DNA from: an uncultured Prevotellaceae bacterium
Lineage (GTDB): Bacteria > Bacteroidota > Bacteroidia > Bacteroidales > Bacteroidaceae
Length of the DNA stretch: 34,333 nucleotides
Assembly (NCBI GenBank): GCA_946405695.1
Contig: CAMJIA010000011.1
Coordinates: 1-34,333 of the forward strand
Direction: 5' to 3'
Both the position numbers and the translations under genes were made by a program. The notes below the pieces were generated by a model. It had not been told where the DNA came from, made no database searches, and worked only from the letters and a program-made list of their open reading frames with translations. Of this stretch, positions 10,301-19,191 are shown piece by piece (positions within the stretch are counted from its first letter, which is position 1; every line of letters starts with the position of its first letter).

Positions 10301-13300
10301 ACAGCACAGTATGTAGCAAGGTATATAATCTCGATATGCTCAACGCCTCAGCATATACGGAATTTGTTCAGGGCCGTGTGGAGAAAATTTTCGGTGGTGC
10401 ATACGGTGTCTATGACTATAAGGATGCTTACTTCAGGAAGTACTTCGACGAAAGCGGTCATGCAAAGACTGGCTATCACAAGCCTTTCCTCAATAATGCT
10501 TTCATCAATTTCCGTCCTAATGAAACCAACAACCCGCTGAACGCTGTCGAGCAGATCTATGGTGCCGGTCAGGGTTACCTCGGTGAGGAAGAGGAGGACT
10601 TGATGCAGAACAGCAGCTATATCCTCGTTGACGTGCCGCAGACCATGACGACATTCCAGAATACTGAGATATTCGGTGCCGGTGAGAGTGGCGGTGTAGG
10701 TATGGGTGTAGCAAAAGCTACAGCTGACGCCCCGGCAACAGCACACAAGGCCTCTGCTATCATCGACCTGCTTAGTGGACACATCAAGGCGGTTTATGGC
10801 GGTAGCTATCAGGAGGGTGTCACCCGTCGTACGGTTGTTAACGTGCCAGCAGGTTCTACCTTACGTTGCGATAAGATCTTCGGAGGTGCCTACGGTCTGT
10901 ATAACGAATATCCCTGCGACGTTTACGAGGCGAACGTCAACTGGAACAGTAGCGATGCCCTCGTGGGTAACTACCGCACGGGTATCTATGGTGGTAACAA
11001 CAACTGTCGCCGCACCTTGTATAGCAAGATCAATATCAATGCCCCAGTCTATTACGATAAGCAGAACGAATACTTTGCCACCGTTTATGGTGCCGGCTAC
11101 GGTAAGGACACGTGGTCACAATACACGGAGGTGAACCTGAACAACACAGCAAGAGTCTATGAGGTCTATGGCGGTGGACAGTTAGGCCGCGTCATGAACA
11201 AGAAGTCTGTTGATGCATGGGCTTCGGAAGCAAATGAGGCAGCAACCGCAGATTATAATACAGCACTTGCCGCTTGGAATGAGTTGTCTGAAAGTGATAA
11301 GTCCACTACGCCAAAGCCTCAGGCACCACAGGCTATTGATCTCTCATTAGGTGATGACTATACGGACAACGGCCTGGACAACGATTTGGCAGTAGCCAGA
11401 AACGGTAAGAAATACAACACTAACGTAATAATCAACCAAGGCGCTGATGTCTGCGGTTATATGTACAACGGTAGCCTCAGCGGTGCCTATGCCTATGGTG
11501 GCGGTCTGGGTGACGCTAATACTCCAAATACCGGTGATGTACATGGCTCCACCTTTATCGGACTCTATGGCGGTAAGGTCACAAAGGACCTCTATGCAGC
11601 AGGTACAGTAGGTTCGGTGAACAATAAATACAATGTGGCTACCGACGACTTCGACAATCCGTTTATCGCCTCTGCCAATGCCTATATCGAGGGCGGTACG
11701 GCCCGTAACGTCTATGGCGGTGGTTGGCAAGGTAGTGTAGGCTATCACCCTGGAACAATTAGTGGTGCCACGACAGATGATGTTCTTGGTGAGACACACG
11801 TTGTCATCGGCAAGAAAGACGGCACAAGCTTCATCGACGGTATTCCTGCCATCGAGCGTAATGCCTACGGTGGTGGTGAAGGTGGCGCTGTGTTCGGAAC
11901 CACGAATATCACGCTCAACAAGGGCTTTATCGGTTATCGTCATTTCGATGCCGTACCCACAACAGATACCGACCTCGACTATATAAAGGAAGGCTCTGAC
12001 TACTATCAGGAGAAGCTGCACGACGAGACTTGGTCAGGCGACGGCACCAACCGTCTGTACGATAGTGGCTGTATCTTTGGTGGCGGTTATATCGACAACA
12101 GTAGTGTGGATGTCACAAACCTAAAGATGTATGGTGGTCATGTTCGTAACGCACTCTTTGGCGGTGGTGAGATTGCCGCTGTAGGACGTGGTATTATCAA
12201 TGCCAGTGGTCAGGACAACAGTGTCCGTACACTGCAAGGTATCTACAAAGCTGGTAGGGCTAACGTGGAACTCTACGAAGGTCATGTGCATCGCAACGTG
12301 TTTGGTGGTGGTCGAGGCTATAATAACCTGGGTGAGGGTGGTACACTCTACTCCGATGGTTATGTCTTCGGAAAGACCGAGGTACATATCTTCGGTGGCG
12401 AGGTAGGCTCTGACAAGGGTATGGAACGAGGTTTCGGCAATGTCTTCGGTGGTGGCGATATAGGTTATGTATATAGTGCTTACGAGAAGGACGGAGAACT
12501 CTATGTAGGTATTAAGGATGGTGACCGCTACGATGACGGATGGGAGGGTTACTATTATGCATATAAGAAAGGTGATGAATCCTACATTCCTATTCCTGGT
12601 ACCAAGCCTGATGATGACGATGAAAACTGGGTAAAGGACGAGGGAGAATATGTGCTGACCGAGGACTGCAAAGTGCTGGTAGAGCCGCATCCAAAGGCTT
12701 TGTTTGATGTCACCATCAATGGTCACAGCTATACGGCTGGTCAATACGTTTCTATTGAAGATCTGAATACGTTGGGCAACAAGAACAGCGATACCAAATG
12801 GAACAGCTTGGATCCTGCAGGCATCATCATCCATAATGCCGTGTTTGCAGGTGGTAACACGTCGTCAGGTTCTTCAACCGTATATGCTAACACCACGACG
12901 GTATTTGGTAATGCCACAGCATCTATTAACGATGTCTATCATCGCGACCTGATAACTTTAGGTACCGGTCATACCGGTGGTCTCTATGGCGATGGTAACC
13001 TGACCTTCGTGGACGGCTATCGTGGTCTGAACATTACCAACTATGGTACAGACTACTATTCCATCGCGCGAGAAATTACGATTGCAGAGTATGAAGAGTT
13101 GCCTGCCCGTGAGGCCGCTTATTATGAGCTGAGATATCAGTGTACCCACCAGTGTAGAGACAATGACGGAACCACTTATTATCCTCAAGATGATGATCAT
13201 ACCAAGGCCTCAACCTTGACAGCTGATGATATCTTCTCGCTTTTTAAAGGTACGACGTTACCAAACTTCTTTAATGCTGATGGTTCGATAAACACCGACC

Positions 13301-16300
13301 CTGAAACTGGTTACTGGAAGGAGAATGGTGTATTGCCAGTCTATGCCGGACGTCTGATGAATACCATCCAGCGTGCTGACTTCTGCGGTGTGTTCGGCAG
13401 TCGTATGGTGATGCAGGGTGCTCAGGATCGTGTGCCGGAGATTGTGGACCACACCAACTATACCATCAACCGTGTGCGTGAGGTATCACTCAACCAGAAG
13501 CACTCTGTGATTGGTAATGAGACCACTGGTGACTTGAAGTTAAAGACTGGCAAAACAAAAGTCGCAAATTTCCCAGATGACCAGAATCCTGATGATTTTG
13601 ATGATCTTGATAAAGCCATTCATGGCAACTACTTCGGTATCTATAATATCGTGAACTACCTGGGTGCATTGACCAGCGATGTACACTTCATGGCAGACAC
13701 AGATATTCGCAGAACCGACAATACCGATACAGATACTTACGGCCCAACAGGTGATGACGACCGCACCTATTACAACTGGAAGAAGAAGTATGTCAAGGAG
13801 CGCAAGCGCAACAACGGTATCAGTCTGAACAAGGTGGCACTGGCCTCTGGTGTATATCTGGAGTTGTATACGGAGAAAGTACAGGGCACCGACTTGGGAC
13901 TCTATGAGAAAGACTGGGGTTACATTACTGGTGTCATTGAACTTGACCTGATCAATGTGCAGCCTGGTATCGGTGGTGGTTTCGTCTATGCTAAGAATGA
14001 ACACCGAGTAGGTACATACGACAAGAAGAAACATACCACACTGACGGCTCTGAATGCTGATGCCATTACGCGTAAAGATTTTGACTATGAAGGCGGAGAA
14101 TTGGTGGAATGGGAGACCTCTGGTAACTTCGTACATGGCACACAGATTATCATCGACGACTGCTACAATATCAGTGGAAAGTATAGCGGAGATGATGCCG
14201 TACCAGCCCACTACTGGTTCATCAAGGGTTCGGTCTATGTCTACGACCAGTATATCTCGGCCTATACGGGTGCTCCTAACGCCTATAGTGAGTCGGTAGA
14301 TATCCCGTTGACCATTACGGCAGCTTCGCACGGTACGATGAAGTTGCTCAATGTGATGCCGAACAAGTATGCTTACTTTGCATCGCCAAGCACGAAACTG
14401 GAGGAGGGCAAGAAGATAGTCATCAACGATGTAGAGTATTACTTGAATGATCCTATCAGCTATTGGGAATGGTACTTGCTGACCAAGTCTGAGCAGGCTC
14501 TGTTTGTAGACCAGACCTACGTCACCATCGCTGACTGCACGGTTGGCGCTGACAATGTTGCTGTTGCTAATGGTAATGTGATGTTGCCAGGAGATAGTAA
14601 CACAGAAGGCACCTACGAGTATTACAAGAACCTTGCTCAGTCAAAGGTTTTGGAAGAGGGCAAACCCGCTGTGAAGTATGTTCATAATACGACAACAGGT
14701 CAGGATGTTGCATTCGACTTCGTCTTCCGCTCTTCCAACAATCTTGGTCATGATACTGGTTATATGCTGACCTACAGGGTAAATAACCCCACTGACTGGA
14801 ACACATGGTACACGAAGTATGAGAGTGCAACACATGAAAAGAAACAGACAGAAGGTACGGGTTATGATGACGGCCCAACATACTATCTGAGTAGTGGAAC
14901 GGGAGGCGTCTTTGGTCAGCGTGCTTACAAGGTGAGCAACCTTATCTCGGAGGATGTTTACAACACCTATAAGAACATCGTGGACAATCATGAGGAAGAC
15001 ATTCCTGCAGGTCAGGCTACCTTTGAAGGTGCTTATATTGTAACTAAGGAATATACCAAGGATGAGGGTGACGTTCACATTCATCTGAATGTTGGCAGTA
15101 CGGTATCTGCCACACAGGCAGCTTCAATGACAGGTTATGTGGCTCCTGCCTATATCTGTACCAGCACCATCCCACTCAGCAAGACAGAGTTTATCTATGT
15201 TGGCGCTCGTATGACGGAAGCTGAGAAGACAGACTATTATAACAGGTTCCATAAGGAGGGTGCCACAGCTGCCGAAGAGCAGATAGCTCAGGATATTCTT
15301 GCCAATATCGTTCCTGCCTACTACTGTACGGGTGAAGGCCTCTATGGCGGTGACTATTACGAGGCTGGCAAGAACTATCGTGGACTGGGTGTATGGTGTT
15401 CGATGTCGAAGTCTGACCGTGAACATTTCACCTTCAACTACGATGCCTTCGACTTGCTCATTGATCCGAACTATAGTAAGGATCCTGCTTCAGGACTGAT
15501 TATCCACGGTGAAGGAGAGAAGTACCAGTACGACTCGTCTGCAGCTACCGAGGCAGCAGCCATAGCCAACGAGACTGGCTATTCACTGAAGAAACCTGTG
15601 AACTACAGGGCTACCTATAATGGTAATGAAACAGAAGATCCCACTCACAATGGTGTGACACTGGTGCACGACCAGGAATATTCACGTGAGGACTACGAGA
15701 AACTGCCAAATGAGAAACGCCATTATTCGGCCATTGATGTGAAGGCTTCTGGCGATGTCTATGTTGTCAAGACTGCCTTCCAGATTGGTAATTCACCATA
15801 CGCCGTCGGTACAACTATCTCAGCTTCAACATATAGTAGTCTGGGAACTACTGATCAGGCAAATATCGCTACGCTGAACTTCACAACTGGTGATATAGGC
15901 AAGACCTATTACTTCTGCCGTGAAGAATATAAGGTAGGCGAGAATACGGAAGGCGTCAGCGTAACAGGTTTAACAAACGTTGGTGCTACTGTAACGGGTA
16001 CCTACAGCGACGGACAGACGGTGCCCATTGGACTGGTGATTAGTAGCGACAGCTACAATGCTCTGAAGAATTGGCAGATGAATTTCACCATCCACGGTAT
16101 TGCTCCAACAGAGACTTCGACGCTCTATGTCAGCCGCGAGTCGGACATCTTCGACTTGTCGAAGGAGAAGATTATCACCGTAGTCTATGAATACAACTAC
16201 GAGGAAAGCGATGTGTCGGGTGCCCATGTAACCCCGATTAGTGAGCGCCACGTGGTGAACATCCACCTGCAGTTCAAGAGCGGTATTCCTACTGTTGAGG

Positions 16301-19191
16301 ACATCAAGGCTCCGCAGGTAGTGCTGCCAGGTACGTTCGTCGGTATTCGTGAACCGCATGTGACACCGGGTGCCTACGAGGTAACGGGTGGTGGCTGGAA
16401 ACTCTTCGAGAAGCCGTCAGATGCCGAGAGTCATATCAACGGCATTGACTACACACCACAATTCGACCCGCTCTACTGGTATCAGAATGGCTACTACCTG
16501 GCTTACTACGCTAAGACGTATCTCGGTGAGACCTACTCAAATACGGTACAGGTGAGTGTGGCCAACTACCACGACCTGAAGAAGGTGCTGGAGGATACCG
16601 AGCATTACTATTATGTGGACCGCAAGGACGTGAAGCGCAATTCGAAGATATACATTACGGATGCTACAGATGGTGCTAAGCATCTGAAGCAGTTCTTCGA
16701 CCTGAGTAAGGGCACGCTCAACGAACACGTGAGAGACTGCCAGAACTTGGAATTCTTCCTGCATACGAACGTTAACCACACTGGCAGTTGGACACCAATA
16801 GGTGATAATACCAACTGCTTCGAGGGTAACTTCCACGGTGACGGTTACCACATTGACGGACTGAACAACTCTCTATTCGGAAACCTCTGTGGTAATGTCT
16901 ATAACCTCGGTGTGACGGGTACGTTCACATCTGCAGGTATTGCCGATACGGGTAGCGGCTATGTGGAGAACTGCTGGATCAATACGACGGGTACGCTTGA
17001 CGGTAGTGTCAAGGCCGTCTTTGGTAATCCTACAGCAAGTGGATACAAGCGTGTAAACTGCTATTATCCTGAGACGCTGAACTACAACACCACAAGCGAT
17101 GGTCACGGCTTGGCTCGTCCGATGCCTGCGGCAGACTTCTACAACGGTACGGTGGCTTACAACCTGAACGGCTTCTACCTCTTCAAGCGTTACAATGATC
17201 AGAAGACGACTTCGGGTACTGAATATAAGTACTATACTATCAACAAGAATGATGGTACTTTGTCAACGCCTCAGACAAAGCACTATGTCGCTAATGCCGA
17301 ATATTGTTCGTCGGCTGTTGATGGTGTCTATGCAAACGGAGGCTATGTAGAGGACCGCTATGCCGATGGTGACTTCCGCTATGCCGACGGTGTGATACCT
17401 GAGAGTCAGGAGGAACGAATGTTTACGGACAATGACGGAAAGACTTACTTCTATCCTGTATGGCCCGACGACTATCTCTACTTCGGACAGATGCTGACCT
17501 ACGACTGGAACGATCAGCGTCCACACCAGGAGGTGCCTTCACGCATTGTCAAGAACAGTGGCCGTCTGGCAAATACTGACGAGAGCAACCGCGTCTATCG
17601 TGCTCCTGCCTACTATCAGTCGAAGGTGATGAATGTGGCACACTTCAACCCGAATGTGAACCTTGTGGCTTACTCGAAGCCGAAGGGTACTAATGACAAG
17701 GATTTGAAGACGGCCTATCCGAACATGACGGCTATCGACTTCTACGGACACAACGATACGGAATACAAGTTGGGACTCAGTGGAGGATGGTTCTACCAGC
17801 CGCTGCTCGACGAGGACGGTCTGCAGAGCATCACCAACCGTGATGAGACGCCTAACCTGCTGGTATATGCTCCAACTGAAGAGGGCAATACCCAGACCTA
17901 TGGCGTGCTGACAGGTTACTTCACAGAGCCGACATACAGCGATTTCTACACGGATGATAAGTATCGCAAGGTCGCTGTAGATCCCACGCTCACATCGCAG
18001 GTCTATGGTCACTTGGTACATAGTGACTTCACTGCCACCAACGACCACCTGTTGGTAGACAAGAAGGACTTCAACTGTCCGATGCGCTACACGTTCGACG
18101 ATGACAAGCGTATGTGGTATCAGCGTGTTCCTGACAGTTACCTCTCGCTGACCAAGGGTTGGGAGACCGTTAGCCTGCCGTTCACTGCAGAACTGGTAAC
18201 GACGCAGCAGAAGGGTGAGATAACCCACTTCTATAGCGGCAGTCAGTCTCTTGAGGGCAGCGATGCCAAGATAGGTCATGAATACTGGCTGTATGAATAC
18301 AAGGGCATCAGTGTGCCTAGCGGTTCTCCAGCTGAGATGACTGTCAAGGCCACCTTCAACTATCCAGACGCTACAGGCGATGACAAGGATGGTAAGAATG
18401 CAAACAACACCTTCCTGTGGGACTACTACTATAGTAAGAACACGCAGCGGGATGCCCATGCGGACACCTATCAGACCTACTATGAGACGGGTCGCACACT
18501 TGAACACTATCCGCTGCTGACAACAGCCCAGCCATATATCGTAGGATTCCCAGGAACGACCTATCGTGAGTTTGACCTCAGTGGCGAATGGACGGCTCCG
18601 AATACGGCAGTGACGGCTCCTGCTAAACTGGACAAGCAGACCATCAGCTTCGTCTCTGAACCTGGTATCACCATTGCTGTCAGCGATGACGAGCTGGATG
18701 CAGAGGCTGTCGACGGCTATAAGTTCATGCCTAACTATATGAGTAAGAAGGTGATGGGCTATCTGATGAATACTGACGGTAATGGCTTCGACATGGCGAT
18801 GACGACGACAGAGCCTGCTACACCTGTGGCAGTGGCTACTGTTCCGTTCCGTCCGTACTTCCTGGCTGCCAGCAATAATGCACGTCAGAACACACGCTCC
18901 ATCATCTTCGACAGCAGCGACTCGTCGCTCGCCTTCGGTGATGATAAAGACCCGTCGGGCGATGGCTTTGGCGATGGCGACCTCATCATCTCTGTTCATC
19001 CGCATGTGGTTCGTGCCTACTCGTCACTCCGTCGTGAGGCAGATGTACGCATCGTGAACATGAGCGGTCTGACCATTGCCAGCTTCACCATCCAGCCTGG
19101 CGAGACCATCGATACGAACATTGGTGTTGCTGGTGTTTACATCGTCCGTGCCGATGGCGGCCGCATCCAAAAGAAGATAGCAGTAAGATGA
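7354..19191 (+). CDS. Giant YGGG-repeat surface protein with T9SS C-terminal sorting domain (3945 aa)
   Basis: A clear signal peptide (MKKITTILLLLCLSASLMQA, then QITIGG) precedes a roughly 1870-residue region (about 20-1890) of dozens of (V/A/F)(Y/F)GG(G/N)(N/E) motifs alternating with TTVNI-like strands, suggestive of a long beta-solenoid. Residues about 1900-2910 hold a different, looser module with the pattern hydrophobic-G-x-x-(I/V)-S-x-x-x-Y-x-x-L. About 3150-3240 is GLUG-like (GNFHGDGYHIDGL). Near 3602 is GWETVSLPFTAEL, a segment seen in Prevotella secreted proteins. Residues 3876-3945 form a type A T9SS sorting domain ending GVAGVYIVRADGG...KKIAVR. It would be exported through Sec, then T9SS, to the cell surface. 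It follows the fimbrial genes by 26 bp and overlaps the next giant gene by 4 bp. Function is unknown; a surface adhesin is inference. Confidence 0.88.
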   Translation: MKKITTILLLLCLSASLMQAQITIGGNVYGGGNAGNLGGQTTVNIYAGDLHNVYGGARQANVGGSAFLHIDGEHASSYIIIDKAYGGNDIAGTIGTSNAIPTELTEVGTKDEKKNEIDATWNAFIRISTKDHQKTYIGQLFGGSNGDYTVKNPSVSTFGKWEIWTKDATPIKVYEDDAQPQLPDIGKTYLEILGGSIVYAYGGGNNATITNRTVIDLNNPSEVVNSIIDTTNPNAGPGGELLTNARFEDRMGINTTFSYPSSDAYQIGRFFGGNNKADMAIRPRWNLQQGRIRNLYGGGNEGRMTSPEGLLLQIEGAGMVVDNVYGGCRKADIQPLYDDGTPVPYSQVQLPTADNPNNIPAGYASRVRVMAGHVNNVYGGNDISGNVYGGNTVGIRTHIYGDVYGGGNGSYAYTDNPKLKDDPKWSDFYYDPDEVLTAAEKAAITDSKLLSVTALNKVRPNAEKVSILVRGDEGNPAIVDGGLYVGGNSASLRENVEGASSGDQTHIKIGSYVIIDNVFLGNNGENMIKYNEADAEGRGEGVLRTFSKYVKTDGTLVDTQEEGATKFNSMILTNADVFAKYMEGCAMKEKSTVVFESIAKGDGVDYIPYTTQFGSFYCGGNVGSMITDGKTTINFNDKVIIYDKVVGGCNSAFVIPSDYNALYEGGLLGDADSAPAGSPAGTIGDKLQLNFNGLKIRPMRWNAGHTALEWNTISASTGLNVAPITTGVLPSPVPSDDNDIDRRLKGGNIYGGCYNSGVVNGNVIINIGASIVDRDIVFDEVEGDEHGEGKLYDNDEYHITKRNTGVILDEQGMDVLGSALNVFGGGKGLDTEIWGSTTINLNKGYVFQIFGGSEEGGIGKGVYNSTTEKIEYTYDAKYSTYINLNGPIAGVSKANNMTEDIAECEFMYGGGFLGTVAGNCIINLGNGRIFDSFAGACNADILGHTETYIGKNGFPYVRDFVYGGNDLGGQILGTANFEDHLRNSTVCSKVYNLDMLNASAYTEFVQGRVEKIFGGAYGVYDYKDAYFRKYFDESGHAKTGYHKPFLNNAFINFRPNETNNPLNAVEQIYGAGQGYLGEEEEDLMQNSSYILVDVPQTMTTFQNTEIFGAGESGGVGMGVAKATADAPATAHKASAIIDLLSGHIKAVYGGSYQEGVTRRTVVNVPAGSTLRCDKIFGGAYGLYNEYPCDVYEANVNWNSSDALVGNYRTGIYGGNNNCRRTLYSKININAPVYYDKQNEYFATVYGAGYGKDTWSQYTEVNLNNTARVYEVYGGGQLGRVMNKKSVDAWASEANEAATADYNTALAAWNELSESDKSTTPKPQAPQAIDLSLGDDYTDNGLDNDLAVARNGKKYNTNVIINQGADVCGYMYNGSLSGAYAYGGGLGDANTPNTGDVHGSTFIGLYGGKVTKDLYAAGTVGSVNNKYNVATDDFDNPFIASANAYIEGGTARNVYGGGWQGSVGYHPGTISGATTDDVLGETHVVIGKKDGTSFIDGIPAIERNAYGGGEGGAVFGTTNITLNKGFIGYRHFDAVPTTDTDLDYIKEGSDYYQEKLHDETWSGDGTNRLYDSGCIFGGGYIDNSSVDVTNLKMYGGHVRNALFGGGEIAAVGRGIINASGQDNSVRTLQGIYKAGRANVELYEGHVHRNVFGGGRGYNNLGEGGTLYSDGYVFGKTEVHIFGGEVGSDKGMERGFGNVFGGGDIGYVYSAYEKDGELYVGIKDGDRYDDGWEGYYYAYKKGDESYIPIPGTKPDDDDENWVKDEGEYVLTEDCKVLVEPHPKALFDVTINGHSYTAGQYVSIEDLNTLGNKNSDTKWNSLDPAGIIIHNAVFAGGNTSSGSSTVYANTTTVFGNATASINDVYHRDLITLGTGHTGGLYGDGNLTFVDGYRGLNITNYGTDYYSIAREITIAEYEELPAREAAYYELRYQCTHQCRDNDGTTYYPQDDDHTKASTLTADDIFSLFKGTTLPNFFNADGSINTDPETGYWKENGVLPVYAGRLMNTIQRADFCGVFGSRMVMQGAQDRVPEIVDHTNYTINRVREVSLNQKHSVIGNETTGDLKLKTGKTKVANFPDDQNPDDFDDLDKAIHGNYFGIYNIVNYLGALTSDVHFMADTDIRRTDNTDTDTYGPTGDDDRTYYNWKKKYVKERKRNNGISLNKVALASGVYLELYTEKVQGTDLGLYEKDWGYITGVIELDLINVQPGIGGGFVYAKNEHRVGTYDKKKHTTLTALNADAITRKDFDYEGGELVEWETSGNFVHGTQIIIDDCYNISGKYSGDDAVPAHYWFIKGSVYVYDQYISAYTGAPNAYSESVDIPLTITAASHGTMKLLNVMPNKYAYFASPSTKLEEGKKIVINDVEYYLNDPISYWEWYLLTKSEQALFVDQTYVTIADCTVGADNVAVANGNVMLPGDSNTEGTYEYYKNLAQSKVLEEGKPAVKYVHNTTTGQDVAFDFVFRSSNNLGHDTGYMLTYRVNNPTDWNTWYTKYESATHEKKQTEGTGYDDGPTYYLSSGTGGVFGQRAYKVSNLISEDVYNTYKNIVDNHEEDIPAGQATFEGAYIVTKEYTKDEGDVHIHLNVGSTVSATQAASMTGYVAPAYICTSTIPLSKTEFIYVGARMTEAEKTDYYNRFHKEGATAAEEQIAQDILANIVPAYYCTGEGLYGGDYYEAGKNYRGLGVWCSMSKSDREHFTFNYDAFDLLIDPNYSKDPASGLIIHGEGEKYQYDSSAATEAAAIANETGYSLKKPVNYRATYNGNETEDPTHNGVTLVHDQEYSREDYEKLPNEKRHYSAIDVKASGDVYVVKTAFQIGNSPYAVGTTISASTYSSLGTTDQANIATLNFTTGDIGKTYYFCREEYKVGENTEGVSVTGLTNVGATVTGTYSDGQTVPIGLVISSDSYNALKNWQMNFTIHGIAPTETSTLYVSRESDIFDLSKEKIITVVYEYNYEESDVSGAHVTPISERHVVNIHLQFKSGIPTVEDIKAPQVVLPGTFVGIREPHVTPGAYEVTGGGWKLFEKPSDAESHINGIDYTPQFDPLYWYQNGYYLAYYAKTYLGETYSNTVQVSVANYHDLKKVLEDTEHYYYVDRKDVKRNSKIYITDATDGAKHLKQFFDLSKGTLNEHVRDCQNLEFFLHTNVNHTGSWTPIGDNTNCFEGNFHGDGYHIDGLNNSLFGNLCGNVYNLGVTGTFTSAGIADTGSGYVENCWINTTGTLDGSVKAVFGNPTASGYKRVNCYYPETLNYNTTSDGHGLARPMPAADFYNGTVAYNLNGFYLFKRYNDQKTTSGTEYKYYTINKNDGTLSTPQTKHYVANAEYCSSAVDGVYANGGYVEDRYADGDFRYADGVIPESQEERMFTDNDGKTYFYPVWPDDYLYFGQMLTYDWNDQRPHQEVPSRIVKNSGRLANTDESNRVYRAPAYYQSKVMNVAHFNPNVNLVAYSKPKGTNDKDLKTAYPNMTAIDFYGHNDTEYKLGLSGGWFYQPLLDEDGLQSITNRDETPNLLVYAPTEEGNTQTYGVLTGYFTEPTYSDFYTDDKYRKVAVDPTLTSQVYGHLVHSDFTATNDHLLVDKKDFNCPMRYTFDDDKRMWYQRVPDSYLSLTKGWETVSLPFTAELVTTQQKGEITHFYSGSQSLEGSDAKIGHEYWLYEYKGISVPSGSPAEMTVKATFNYPDATGDDKDGKNANNTFLWDYYYSKNTQRDAHADTYQTYYETGRTLEHYPLLTTAQPYIVGFPGTTYREFDLSGEWTAPNTAVTAPAKLDKQTISFVSEPGITIAVSDDELDAEAVDGYKFMPNYMSKKVMGYLMNTDGNGFDMAMTTTEPATPVAVATVPFRPYFLAASNNARQNTRSIIFDSSDSSLAFGDDKDPSGDGFGDGDLIISVHPHVVRAYSSLRREADVRIVNMSGLTIASFTIQPGETIDTNIGVAGVYIVRADGGRIQKKIAVR
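7411..13010 (+). other. YGGG-repeat coding region of the first giant protein
   Basis: This stretch encodes the motif-dense part, residues about 20-1890. Each unit is usually 30-60 residues: a VYGGG or IFGGG turn, a short polar segment, then a beta strand such as TTVNIYAG. Spacing is irregular, so this is a diverged protein repeat and not a DNA tandem repeat. Insertions of charged, non-repetitive sequence occur, for example near 12480-12840. Confidence 0.8.

Noticed and set aside
17539..19005. A 488-codon open frame on the minus strand opposite the first giant gene
   Set aside because: It lies wholly inside a gene with a signal peptide and sorting domain, its translation has no recognisable domain, and several similar antisense frames occur along the repeat-rich giant genes as a result of base composition.
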